A stretch of DNA of 37,107 nucleotides from CAZVWW01 sp964631265 (GTDB taxonomy: Bacteria > Thermotogota > Thermotogae > MWEM01). The notes beneath the pieces are model-generated. The model saw only the letters and a list, made by a program, of their open reading frames with translations. It was not told where the DNA came from and ran no database searches. A program made the position numbers and the translations under genes. Location: contig CAZVWW010000010.1 in NCBI GenBank assembly GCA_964631265.1, positions 1-37,107 on the forward strand. Reading direction: 5' to 3'. The first letter of the stretch is position 1. Every line of letters begins with the position of its first letter. Below are positions 1 through 7,732 of this stretch, in pieces.

Positions 1-1739
1 GTATTCACCCCATATGCTTTTAATTTATGGATAATCTCCCTGACCTGGGGCGTGTCGAAAAAGCGCTTGATCCCCCGGGCCATCTCAATGCCGATGCCAT
101 CGACTTCTGAAAGCTCCGATACCCCGGCATTCATGATGGCATCGATGGTTCCAAAACTGCGTGCCATTTCCCGTGCCGTTTTCTTCCCCACCTGTGGAAT
201 ACCGAGGCCGGTTAGAAGGGCATGAAGAGGTTGCTCTTTACTCTCTTTGAGCTCTGACATCAGATTGTTGGCGGATTTTTGCCCCATTCTCGGAAGGGCG
301 ATCAACGCCTCCTCTTTTAAACCATACAGATCGGCCACGTCGTTGACCATATCTCTTTCTACGAGGTTTGAAATCAGTTTCTCACCCAGTCCCTCGATGT
401 TCATCGCCTGCCTTGAGGCAAATATCTCAAGACTTCTCTTGATCTTTGCCGGACAGAGCGGATTCAGACATCGTATGGCCACTTCATCCTCTTTGAGCCT
501 GCCCACGTCTCCAGAACAAACAGGACATTTATCGGGCGGCTCTACGCTCTCCTCATCTCCCGTCCTCTTCTCCCTGACACTTTTAACGACCTGCGGGATG
601 ATGTCGCCCGCCTTTTCAACGACAATCTGATCCCCGACCCGGATATCCTTATCCCGGACATTATCGTAATTGTGCAGGTTGGCATTTTTGACAGATGTGC
701 CAGCCAGCTGAACCGCATTAAAATGCGCCACCGGGGTTATAACGCCTGTTCTTCCCACACTCCAGGTGATCGACTCGAGCCGGGTCTCTTTTTGCTCAGC
801 CGGGAATTTGAAAGCGATCGCCCATCTCGGACTGTGAGAGGTTGAACCGAGTTTCTCATGCTTGCTGTAGTCATCAACCTTTACCACCAGTCCGTCGATC
901 TCAAATGCCAGACTGTGTCTTTTCCCGGTCCATTCCTTCCAGAAGTCGACGACAGAATCGATACGCTCGAACGTCTTTCTATGTGGTTCAACCTGAAAGC
1001 CAAGCTCTTCGAGCCAGTCCAGTGTTTGCGTTTGCGTTTGAAGACCAAAAGACCGCGGGGCAATAAGATGGTAGGCAAAGGCCTTCAGTCCCCGTTTCCT
1101 GACGTATGACGTATCCAGTTGCCGTAAGGTCCCGGCGGCGGCATTCCTTGGATTGGCAAAGGCCTCGAATCCGTTTTCCTCGCGCACGCTGTTGATCTCC
1201 AAAAAGACCTGCTTGGGAATATAGACCTCTCCCCGAATCTCAACATCATATTCTTCTTTTAACTCCAGCGGAAATCCTTGCACCTGCTTCATATGCTCTG
1301 TTATGTCTTCGCCCACCCGGCCGTTTCCCCTGGATATGGCACGGGTGAATCGGCCGTCTTCATATCTCGCAGCAAAAGAAACGCCATCTATCTTCAGTTC
1401 GGTACAATAACGAATGGCTTTGTCACGAATATTTCTGTTAATCCTATCGGCAAAATCATAGATATCCTTTGCGTTGTAAGTGTTCTCAAGACTGAGCATT
1501 GGAACGGAGTGTTCCACCCTTTTAAAGGCATCGATGACCTTGCTGCCCACTCTTTTCGTCGGTGAATCGGCCGTCCTGAACTGCGGGTATTGTGCTTCAA
1601 GATCCCGGAGTCTCTTAAAGAGTTGATCATATTCCCGGTCATCTATTTCAGGCCTCGCCAGGACATAATAGTTGTAATTATGCCGTTCTATCTCCTTTTT
1701 CAGTTGTTCAATTTCCTGTTTTGCCTTCTCTGCTGTCAT
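1..1739 (-). CDS. ligA: NAD+-dependent DNA ligase LigA (3' end beyond window)
   Basis: Seals nicks in duplex DNA using NAD+, in replication and repair. The frame is open from an ATG at 1739 to the window edge, giving 579 residues of a usual ~670. The adenylation motif KIDG is at residues 116-119 (1383-1394), matching the catalytic lysine position of the family. A RNAAAGTLRQLD segment follows. The four-Cys zinc finger (CPVC then CLNPLC) lies near 440-525, followed by helix-hairpin-helix repeats with GLGIPQVGKKTA and VDGIGIEMA. The BRCT domain would lie outside the window. The ATG overlaps the rpe stop as ATGA, implying translational coupling; it is the last visible gene of the rpmH-led operon. 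Confidence 0.96.
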   Translation of the reverse strand, partial: MTAEKAKQEIEQLKKEIERHNYNYYVLARPEIDDREYDQLFKRLRDLEAQYPQFRTADSPTKRVGSKVIDAFKRVEHSVPMLSLENTYNAKDIYDFADRINRNIRDKAIRYCTELKIDGVSFAARYEDGRFTRAISRGNGRVGEDITEHMKQVQGFPLELKEEYDVEIRGEVYIPKQVFLEINSVREENGFEAFANPRNAAAGTLRQLDTSYVRKRGLKAFAYHLIAPRSFGLQTQTQTLDWLEELGFQVEPHRKTFERIDSVVDFWKEWTGKRHSLAFEIDGLVVKVDDYSKHEKLGSTSHSPRWAIAFKFPAEQKETRLESITWSVGRTGVITPVAHFNAVQLAGTSVKNANLHNYDNVRDKDIRVGDQIVVEKAGDIIPQVVKSVREKRTGDEESVEPPDKCPVCSGDVGRLKEDEVAIRCLNPLCPAKIKRSLEIFASRQAMNIEGLGEKLISNLVERDMVNDVADLYGLKEEALIALPRMGQKSANNLMSELKESKEQPLHALLTGLGIPQVGKKTAREMARSFGTIDAIMNAGVSELSEVDGIGIEMARGIKRFFDTPQVREIIHKLKAYGVN

Positions 1740-2398
1740 CTCTCAAGGCTCCTGAATGCTTTGATCGTCTCTTCCGGATCGTCAGACTTAAATATGGCGC
1801 TGCCCGCGACAAATATGTCGGCACCGGACTGGCTTAACCCGGCAATGTTAGTCTCATTGACACCTCCGTCAACCGCAATCAGGAAGTTCAGTCCCCGGTC
1901 GTCTCTCATTTGTGATAAACGGCCAATCCGCTCAAAGGTGTTATGAATGAACTGCTGACCACCAAAACCGGGATTAACGCTCATCACCAGAACGCCGTCA
2001 AGCAGATAGAGGATATCACGGAGCAGTTCGACAGGCGTATGCGGATTCAATGCCACAAAGGCCTTTGCGCCCAAATCTTTAATCGTTGCAATTGTCCTGT
2101 TGAGATGCGGGCAGGTCTCATAATGAACGGTCAGAAAATCCGATCCGGCATTGATAAACTGTTCCAGATAGTCATCGGGTTTTTCTATCATCAGATGGAC
2201 ATCCAACCGAATGGATGTCCGTTTCTTAATGGCCTCAACCACGGGGACGCCAATCGTAATATTCGGAACAAAGTGCCCGTCCATCACATCAATATGCAAA
2301 AGATCAGCCTGTTCTTCCACACTTTTGATACCGTTCTCCAGATTGTAGAAATCGGCGGAAAGGATTGACGGCGAAATCATTCGTTGTCTATCGTTCAT
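1736..2398 (-). CDS. rpe: Ribulose-phosphate 3-epimerase
   Basis: Interconverts ribulose-5-phosphate and xylulose-5-phosphate in the pentose phosphate pathway (cytosolic TIM barrel). Family motifs are in order: SPSILSADF at the N terminus, HIDVMDGHFVPN (metal and phosphate site), DVHLMIEKPDDY, VNPGFGGQQF (phosphate loop), AVDGGVN and VAGSAIF. With the start at 2398 (MNDRQRM) it is 220 aa, normal for the family. This ATG overlaps the end of acpP by 11 bases. A second ATG at 2380, six codons on, lies just after the acpP stop; neither has a clear Shine-Dalgarno, so coupling to acpP is likely and the start is uncertain by six residues. The stop overlaps the ligA start. Confidence 0.95.
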   Translation of the reverse strand: MNDRQRMISPSILSADFYNLENGIKSVEEQADLLHIDVMDGHFVPNITIGVPVVEAIKKRTSIRLDVHLMIEKPDDYLEQFINAGSDFLTVHYETCPHLNRTIATIKDLGAKAFVALNPHTPVELLRDILYLLDGVLVMSVNPGFGGQQFIHNTFERIGRLSQMRDDRGLNFLIAVDGGVNETNIAGLSQSGADIFVAGSAIFKSDDPEETIKAFRSLER

Positions 2399-2669
2399 CT
2401 TCGATGATATCTTCATCATCAGCTGAACCGCCGAGCTTTTCGTAGATGTAATTGACGGCATCTTCGACGCAGATCAACTTGTCAGTATCCTCCTCTTCAA
2501 TCCTTATTCCGAATTCATCTTCGATGGCCATTATCATGTCCACAAGATCAAGGGAGTCTGCACCGATATCATCCACGAATGTAGATTCGAGCTTGACATC
2601 ATCGTCCTCAAGGTTAAATTTTTCCACCATCATCTTCTTTATGGTCTTAAAGATCTCATTTTTACTCAT
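2388..2669 (-). CDS. acpP: Acyl carrier protein
   Basis: Carries growing acyl chains on a phosphopantetheine arm during fatty acid synthesis. It is a small, very acidic protein (93 aa) with the attachment site GADSLDLVD; Ser39 is the modified residue. The ATG at 2669 is preferred over one three codons upstream because GAGGTGA lies at normal spacing before it. An acidic C-terminal extension rich in Asp and Glu makes it longer than the usual ~78 aa. It sits between a cupin gene and rpe, not beside fabF or fabD. A possible extended -10 promoter is just upstream. Confidence 0.96.
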   Translation of the reverse strand: MSKNEIFKTIKKMMVEKFNLEDDDVKLESTFVDDIGADSLDLVDMIMAIEDEFGIRIEEEDTDKLICVEDAVNYIYEKLGGSADDEDIIEDER

Positions 2670-2701
2670 AATTATCACCTCATAATGATTTATGTCGATG
2701 G

Positions 2702-2711
2702 ATTATAACAT
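2702..2711 (-). promoter_or_regulatory. Possible extended -10 promoter before acpP
   Basis: On the minus strand a perfect TATAAT (2702-2707) is preceded by TG one base upstream (TGTTATAAT). No good -35 hexamer is seen at 16-18 bases. It lies in the 50-base gap between the cupin stop and the acpP start, so acpP-rpe-ligA could be transcribed partly on its own. Confidence 0.4.
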
Positions 2712-2719
2712 AAGGTAAA

Positions 2720-3079
2720 CTAATTCTCCTCGACGTTCGGTATGACGCATATAAACTCAAAATTCTCTTTTTCCGAGTTGTTAACAAATTGATGGAGTAC
2801 CCCCCGGGGAACAAAAACCACGTTCCCCGCAGAGAGCTCATGCCAGTCATTATCCAACAGGCATTTTCCCTCCCCGTTCAGGACAAACACCTCATGTTCC
2901 CACTCATGCTGGTGTCTGGGGGTGTGACCCCCGGGAGAAAGCGTAAAGAGGCGCATGATAAAATTGTCAGCACCGTCTTCTCCCCCTATCAACACTTGCT
3001 TCAAAACGCCCCTGGCAGCTTCTGTTTCGATCCTCTCACCTTTTATTGTCCGCCGTTCTTTTACTGTCCCTTTTCTCAT
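2720..3079 (-). CDS. Small cupin-domain protein
   Basis: A single-domain cupin of 119 aa with both conserved motifs: HTPRHQHEWEHEVFVLNGEG (metal-binding His, His and Glu) and GNVVFVPRGVLHQFVN (third His). Such proteins bind a divalent metal and range from isomerases and dioxygenases to ligand sensors; the substrate cannot be told from sequence. The ATG at 3079 has AGGAGG seven bases upstream; a GTG directly before it is too close to that site. The start lies 44 bases inside the 3' end of jag, so the two are translationally linked. The usual neighbour after jag in many bacteria is mnmE; here the cupin occupies that place. Confidence 0.85.
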   Translation of the reverse strand: MRKGTVKERRTIKGERIETEAARGVLKQVLIGGEDGADNFIMRLFTLSPGGHTPRHQHEWEHEVFVLNGEGKCLLDNDWHELSAGNVVFVPRGVLHQFVNNSEKENFEFICVIPNVEEN

Positions 3080-3758
3080 CACGCTTCCTCCTGTTCACAT
3101 TTCTTCCTTGAGATGCATAATGCCTTTGGCCATTCACGGGAAGGAGTACAACAAATCGATAAGGTTCAAGTCCCTTTGAAAAGCTCTTGACGCCTGAAAT
3201 GCTCTTAATAACCTCATGAACAATCCTTCTTTCAAAGGCAAACATCGGATCGAGTTCCACTTTCTTTTTTGAGCTTTTGACCTTTTTGGCATTCTGCACG
3301 GCAATCTTCTTGATGATGTCCTTTCTTCGATCTTTGTAATCGCCAACTTCGATATAGACGGTGGCCTTTACATCGGTGATCCGGTTGACATAGATGTTCG
3401 AAAGATGCTGTAAGGCACTGATCGTCTTTCCATGCTTCCCGATGATCCGTCCGAGCTGTTCACCTTTCAACTGGATAAAGATCTTTGAGCCTTTCGTGTT
3501 GTACTGAAGATCCATGTCTTTTACGCCTCCGTTGGAATACTTCAGTATCGATTCAATGTAATCCCGAACACTTCTCGCAAAATACGTCGGTTTTAATCTG
3601 ATTTTGATCTCGGCATCTCTTGATCCAATCCTTAAAAAACCTTTAGAGCCGGGATCCACCACTTCATACTCGTATTCTCCTTCTTTGATCGCATGTTTAT
3701 CGTGTAATTCCCTGAGTGCGTTTTCGATTGTTTTACCGGTTATTTGGAATTCTTTCAT
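3036..3758 (-). CDS. jag: KhpB/Jag RNA-binding protein (Jag-N, KH, R3H)
   Basis: Jag/KhpB is a cytosolic RNA-binding protein linked to cell elongation and division in bacteria where it has been studied. The 240-aa product shows a Jag-N domain (residues 1-52, with DPGSKGFLRIG), a KH domain with loop GKHG at 107-110, and an R3H domain with Arg177-xxx-His181. The C-terminal ~34 residues are a basic tail overlapping the next gene. ATG 3758 is chosen because GGAGGAG precedes it at good spacing; a TTG just upstream is in frame. It follows yidC after 50 bases, the classical yidC-jag order. Confidence 0.93.
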   Translation of the reverse strand: MKEFQITGKTIENALRELHDKHAIKEGEYEYEVVDPGSKGFLRIGSRDAEIKIRLKPTYFARSVRDYIESILKYSNGGVKDMDLQYNTKGSKIFIQLKGEQLGRIIGKHGKTISALQHLSNIYVNRITDVKATVYIEVGDYKDRRKDIIKKIAVQNAKKVKSSKKKVELDPMFAFERRIVHEVIKSISGVKSFSKGLEPYRFVVLLPVNGQRHYASQGRNVNRRKRDEKRDSKRTADNKR

Positions 3759-3808
3759 CAAATTCTCCTCCGAACTCTTTTTTTAATCGGGCGTGTACCT
3801 TTTGACCA

Positions 3809-5209
3809 TCACTTCTTCTTTAAACTGGCAAAGAATTCCTTGATCGATATACCGTGGATGTCGTTCTTCTTATAAACATAATACGTGACAACAAACTGGA
3901 AGATGGTTGAGGTAACCCAGTACAACTGCAACCCTGTTGGCAGCATGATGAGGATGAACGGGAAGAAGGTTGCCATCAAAGCCCCCTGCATCGCCATCTT
4001 CGGTTGTGAACTGGTAATCAGACTGTTGAGAAAACCCATCACAGCTGATATCAACACAAGGATGATGTTCTGTGCGAATCCGCCGACTGAGAGATCTTCC
4101 CATATAAAGAACTGCGGTCCATAGGCAAAGAGTTCCGACTGATATCTGATAACCGCATAAAGCAGGATAAAGACCGGCATCTGTACAAGAAGCGGCAAAC
4201 AACCACCGGCAGGATTCACTTTTTTCCTCTTGTAGAATTTCATCAATTCCTGTTGCTTCTTCTGCTTGTCTTTAATCTGATTCAATTTCTTAAATTCAGG
4301 GTCATCCTCGAGTTTCTTTCTCTCAATCATCGATTTTGTCTGAATGTGGAAGAGCGGATAGATGATCAATCTGATGATCAACGTGAAGAGAATAATCGCC
4401 CAACCATAACTCCCTGTAACCTTGAATAACCAGTCTATCAGTCCGACAAACAGATAAAAAATCGGATCATACCAGCTCGTGGCTTTTGGATAGCTGTTAA
4501 TGGTTCTTGAAAGCCAGACATAATTATCGGGGAAGGCCTTCTTGATGAACGTGTTCTTCTTTGCCTCTCCCATGTAGCCGTGGAGGTTTAAGCCGTTGTA
4601 AGGGACTTCGATTGTATTGGCATTTTTATCCCGTCCAACCTTGAAATTAGCTCCCTCACTGTTCTTGATGGCCCAGATTGATATCGCCTTTGTCTCTTCA
4701 TAATAATTCGTAAAGACCTTCCCAAATTCATTCGTTCTATCCTCTGCTGCAAATCCAACTCTTGGAACAATAATCTCCAGATTATTCGGAATATTGCCCG
4801 AAACGCTGACATCTATTTCATACAGTGGACCATATATGATTTTCACTTCTTTTTCAAAGACACCGTAATCGAAGACGAGTGATACATCCCCTTCGATTTC
4901 CACCGGGTCTTCATTGTACTGTTCAAGACTCTTGCCATTGATGGCTATAGAACTCGGATAAACAGGTGTTGAATCAAGTGTTGTTCTCAAACCGTCTCCA
5001 TCGTTTCGATACACCAGCTGTGTCTGCTCCATGGTCAGCTTAACCTCTTCGAGCTCACCCCTTGAAGCATCAAATACGTAGTTTGCGATCCTGCTGTCAA
5101 CACTAATCATACCGTCTATATAGCCAACTTTAATCTCATTCTTCGCAAATGCGAAGCACGTGAATACGACTGTGAATAAAACTGCAACTATTAAAAACTT
5201 TCGATTCAT
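3809..5209 (-). CDS. yidC: Membrane protein insertase YidC
   Basis: Inserts proteins into the inner membrane, alone or with SecYEG. The 466-aa protein starts with a signal-anchor (residues 4-22), has a reduced periplasmic domain (about 25-245), then the conserved five-helix core from about 250. Arg280 in the ILFTLIIRLIIYPL helix is the hydrophilic-groove arginine of the family. PAGGCLPLLVQMPVF and the GLQLYWVTS segment are also family hallmarks. The long periplasmic part fits an organism with an outer envelope layer rather than a typical Gram-positive. The ATG overlaps the yidD stop as ATGA. Confidence 0.96.
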   Translation of the reverse strand: MNRKFLIVAVLFTVVFTCFAFAKNEIKVGYIDGMISVDSRIANYVFDASRGELEEVKLTMEQTQLVYRNDGDGLRTTLDSTPVYPSSIAINGKSLEQYNEDPVEIEGDVSLVFDYGVFEKEVKIIYGPLYEIDVSVSGNIPNNLEIIVPRVGFAAEDRTNEFGKVFTNYYEETKAISIWAIKNSEGANFKVGRDKNANTIEVPYNGLNLHGYMGEAKKNTFIKKAFPDNYVWLSRTINSYPKATSWYDPIFYLFVGLIDWLFKVTGSYGWAIILFTLIIRLIIYPLFHIQTKSMIERKKLEDDPEFKKLNQIKDKQKKQQELMKFYKRKKVNPAGGCLPLLVQMPVFILLYAVIRYQSELFAYGPQFFIWEDLSVGGFAQNIILVLISAVMGFLNSLITSSQPKMAMQGALMATFFPFILIMLPTGLQLYWVTSTIFQFVVTYYVYKKNDIHGISIKEFFASLKKK

Positions 5210-5520
5210 CGATTTTTCCTCCTCTTGTGAAATCCGAATTTCAACGGAACAGGGTCATAACCTCCCGGATTAAAGGGATTGCATCTCAACACTCTCCAAA
5301 CCGACAGGATGGTACCTGAGATAAAGCCGTGTTTTTTGTAAGCATTGATAGCATAAGACGAACAGGTCGGATAGAACCTGCAGGTCTGCTTGCCTTTTAA
5401 TGGAGATATGATTTTTTGATAGAACCTGATAAGGATCTGCATCATCTTTGATGGTACCTTAAAAATCGAAAAAGAATCCCGGCGTATACTGTCAGATTCA
5501 GACAAATCGTCATCATTCAT
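5206..5520 (-). CDS. yidD: Membrane protein insertion efficiency factor YidD
   Basis: YidD is a small membrane-associated helper of YidC/Sec insertion. The diagnostic core CRFYPTCSSYA, WRVLRCNPFNPGGYDPVP is complete, preceded by an amphipathic stretch (LIRFYQKIISPLKG). The start is uncertain: ATG 5520 (104 aa) has GGAAAGG nine bases upstream, ATG 5538 lacks a good ribosome site, and ATG 5445 would give the usual ~79 aa size with a weak site. Residues before the core are acidic and hydrophilic and look non-conserved. It lies between rnpA and yidC as in many bacteria. Confidence 0.92.
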   Translation of the reverse strand: MNDDDLSESDSIRRDSFSIFKVPSKMMQILIRFYQKIISPLKGKQTCRFYPTCSSYAINAYKKHGFISGTILSVWRVLRCNPFNPGGYDPVPLKFGFHKRRKNR

Positions 5521-5551
5521 TTCAACCGGCCTTTCCATTATCAACCGGTTT

Positions 5552-5908
5552 TTACAGCTGACAGCCTGACAGGACTCTTTCGATCTCTTTGGCGATTTCG
5601 GCAAAACCCTTCCCCCTAAAATTACTCGCCAGTTTTTTTCTCGGCATAATAAAGACATCCGTTCCATGAGGGAAACGCTCTTTGTTTAATCGAAAAAACT
5701 CCCTTGCATATCTTTTCAATCTATTCCGTTGAACAGCATTGCCAAATTTCCGCTTACAGGTTACGCCAAACCGTCTCTTATCCTGGTCGTTCTTCTTGTA
5801 GAACATCACAAAATTTGGTGTAACCGACACGCCGCCCTCATGAATGATGTCTTTTATATCCGAATTTTGGTACAGTCTGTTGCTTTTTGGGAATCCGTTC
5901 TTTTTCAG
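5552..5908 (-). CDS. rnpA: Ribonuclease P protein component (start codon unclear)
   Basis: Protein subunit of RNase P, which trims tRNA 5' leaders. The core shows GVTCKRKFGNAVQRNRLKR, the basic RNR helix of the family. The frame has no ATG, GTG or TTG near the core. I place the start at CTG 5908, which overlaps the rpmH stop as CTGA, has AAGGAAGGAAG about 11 bases upstream, and yields 118 aa, the normal RnpA length. The same frame stays open through all of rpmH: a GTG at 6049 would give a Thermus-like long form of 165 aa, but it lies inside the rpmH ribosome site. ATGs at 6103 and 6133 overlap or precede the promoter. Confidence 0.88.
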   Translation of the reverse strand: MKKNGFPKSNRLYQNSDIKDIIHEGGVSVTPNFVMFYKKNDQDKRRFGVTCKRKFGNAVQRNRLKRYAREFFRLNKERFPHGTDVFIMPRKKLASNFRGKGFAEIAKEIERVLSGCQL

Positions 5909-6039
5909 ACTGAGAGTCGCTTCCTTCCTTTTTTTCTTCTTTTTGCCAGGATTCTTCTCCCGCTTGCCGTCTTCTTTCTCCTTAAAAAGCCGTGTGTGTG
6001 CTTTCTCTTCTTCCTCGAGGGTTGGTATGTCCTCTTCAT
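5905..6039 (-). CDS. rpmH: 50S ribosomal protein L34
   Basis: L34 is a 44-aa highly basic protein of the large subunit. The translation begins MKRTYQPSRKKRKHTHGFL and ends RRKKGRKRLSV, a clear L34. AAGGAGGT (6048-6055) precedes the ATG by eight bases. It is encoded wholly within, but one frame off from, the open frame that leads into rnpA. It is the first gene behind the consensus promoter at 6080-6109. Confidence 0.97.
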   Translation of the reverse strand: MKRTYQPSRKKRKHTHGFLRRKKTASGRRILAKRRKKGRKRLSV

Positions 6040-6079
6040 AATCTTCCACCTCCTTATATGTTATCGCAAAATTCGCTAA

Positions 6080-6109
6080 ATTATATCTATTTGAGTATAT
6101 CATTGTCAA
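6080..6109 (-). promoter_or_regulatory. Sigma-70-type promoter of the rpmH-rnpA-yidC operon
   Basis: On the minus strand TTGACA (6104-6109) and TATAAT (6080-6085) are both perfect consensus, separated by 18 bases. Transcription would start near 6073, giving a leader of about 34 bases before rpmH. This position decides that the upstream ATGs of the rnpA frame (6103, 6133) are not in the message. Confidence 0.85.
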
Positions 6110-6222
6110 GTCAAAATCTTTTTTTTTACTCAAATGAGAAAAAAGAACGAATCCTTAACAAAAAACTCGTTCCTCTCCCCCAAAAAAATGCTATCATGAT
6201 TCTGCTGTTAGAGATATGTCTT

Positions 6223-6274
6223 CCTATAGATTTGCTTATAGATAAAAGTGCTAATCCGGGCTTATAGAGATAAA
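6223..6274. repeat. TATAGA-type short repeats upstream of dnaA
   Basis: Two abutting 12-base units, CCTATAGATTTG (6223-6234) and CTTATAGATAAA (6235-6246), are followed by CTTATAGAGATAAA (6261-6274). They lie in the 180-base gap between the divergent rpmH and dnaA units. They could be DnaA or regulator binding sites, or AT-rich unwinding sequence. They match a TTATCCACA box only poorly (6 of 9), so no origin is claimed. Confidence 0.35.
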
Positions 6275-6313
6275 CAAAGAGGCCCATTCACTTTTTAAAA
6301 CTCACGCTTTTGG

Positions 6314-7723
6314 GTGGTCATTATTACAAACAATCCAGCTACTCAAAAGAAGAGATTCTTCGAAAGATTACGGAAAAACGTTCATCCTAATCATTGGAAC
6401 ATGTGGTTTGGTTCATTCGATATCGACACCATCAACGACGAAGAAAAGATCGTCACGTTTGTTGTCGGGAATCTCTTCTTGAAAGAACGACTGAAAAATA
6501 AATACGGTTCAACCATTGCCCGTACGGTTAAGGAAGTTCTGGGTTCTGATTATCGTTATACACTGGAATTCTCAAGCTATCAAAAAAAGGTTGAGAACAC
6601 AGCTGATAACGATCAGCAACAAAAAGCGGAGCCTTTGATTAAAAAGAAACCCATTGCCTTTTCCAGTTTAAACGAGCACTACACCTTTGAGCGCTTTATT
6701 CCCGGAGGCGGAAACACCTTTGCCTATAACTCCGCCATTGAGATCACCAGGAATCCCGGGAAGTTCAATCCGCTTTTCATATACGGAGAGGTTGGCCTCG
6801 GTAAGACCCATATACTGCAGGCGATAGCCCACGATATCATGAAAAGGAGCCCTCAGTTGCGGGTCCATTATATCACCTCTGAGCAGTTTATGAACAATCT
6901 CGTCACAAGCATCAAAACAGGAACAACTGCAAAATTCCGTGAGAAGTTCCGCCGAAACCTCGATGTGCTCCTGATCGATGACATTCAGTTCCTCATCGGA
7001 AAAAAAGGCATTCAGAATGAGCTTTTCCATACATTCAACGAACTCTACGATGCCGGAAAACAGATCGCTTTTTGCAGTGACAGACCCCCCGAAGAGCTTG
7101 GTACGTTCCACAACCGGCTTGTTTCAAGATTTCAAATGGGACTGGTGGTGGAGATGGCGGCCCCCGACATGGAAACCAGAAAGAAGATTATCAAAAAATT
7201 CGCCGAGGTCGAGGATCTGGAACTTCCCGATGATGTGACGGATTACCTTGCCGAAAAGGTATCCGAGAATATCCGCCGCATCTATGGCTATCTCGTGAAG
7301 CTCATCATGGCCAACAAACTAAAGGGCAAGGGGATCAACCTCATCACCGTTAAACAGATGCTCAATGAGATATACCCCGTCAACGGCAACCCCGGGAGAA
7401 CAACTCTCACCCCCGATCAGAAACTCTTCAACACGGTTGAGGAAACCACGGGTCTCACAAGAAACGATTTGGTTTCAAAGTCCAGGAAAAAGAAGATCAG
7501 CGAGACCAGGATGATCGCCATGTACATCGCCGTAAAATGCATGAACGAGCCTGTGACCAGCGTGGCAAACTGGTTCAAAAAGTCACATTCCTCGGTTAAC
7601 TATTCCATCAATAAGATGAAAAAGATGTTGGGAGAAGACAACTCCCGGATCAAAGGCATGATCACAACCTTGAAGGCAAAACTGAACACCGACATGGACT
7701 ACGCCAAAGATGCGCAGGGTTAG
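6314..7723 (+). CDS. dnaA: Chromosomal replication initiator protein DnaA
   Basis: Binds the origin and opens it using ATP. The 469-aa product has an N-terminal domain I (residues 1-85), a linker, the AAA+ module starting near residue 120 with Walker A GEVGLGKTH (about 158-166) and Walker B LLIDDIQF (about 219-226), and a C-terminal domain IV with KKSHSSVNYSINKM, the DnaA-box recognition helix (usual form DHSTV). The start is a GTG with no Shine-Dalgarno; an in-frame stop at 6296 prevents a longer form. It is the only plus-strand gene in the window, without dnaN or recF next to it, and ends nine bases from a convergent gene. Confidence 0.97.
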   Translation: MVIITNNPATQKKRFFERLRKNVHPNHWNMWFGSFDIDTINDEEKIVTFVVGNLFLKERLKNKYGSTIARTVKEVLGSDYRYTLEFSSYQKKVENTADNDQQQKAEPLIKKKPIAFSSLNEHYTFERFIPGGGNTFAYNSAIEITRNPGKFNPLFIYGEVGLGKTHILQAIAHDIMKRSPQLRVHYITSEQFMNNLVTSIKTGTTAKFREKFRRNLDVLLIDDIQFLIGKKGIQNELFHTFNELYDAGKQIAFCSDRPPEELGTFHNRLVSRFQMGLVVEMAAPDMETRKKIIKKFAEVEDLELPDDVTDYLAEKVSENIRRIYGYLVKLIMANKLKGKGINLITVKQMLNEIYPVNGNPGRTTLTPDQKLFNTVEETTGLTRNDLVSKSRKKKISETRMIAMYIAVKCMNEPVTSVANWFKKSHSSVNYSINKMKKMLGEDNSRIKGMITTLKAKLNTDMDYAKDAQG

Positions 7724-7732
7724 GTTTGACAA

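Noticed and set aside
1019..1050. Short CAAACG tandem repeat within ligA (QTQTQT)
   Set aside because: Only about three units in a coding region, between domain motifs; likely a chance microrepeat.
842..1109. Plus-strand and alternate-frame ORFs across the ligA region
   Set aside because: The minus-strand frame encodes a continuous LigA with all motifs; the others show no family pattern or ribosome site.
6039..6133. RnpA starting at ATG 6133 or 6103 with a long N-terminal extension
   Set aside because: The consensus promoter at 6080-6109 would leave these codons outside the transcript, and the residues in this stretch overlap rpmH or its leader.
6134..6313. dnaA-rpmH intergenic region as oriC
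   Set aside because: No TTATCCACA-type box cluster is visible, repeats are few and short, and the ribosomal genes to the right would run head-on. Listed only as repeats.
7724..7732. Terminator between dnaA and the convergent gene
   Set aside because: Only nine bases separate the two stops and no stem-loop with T-tract was found there.
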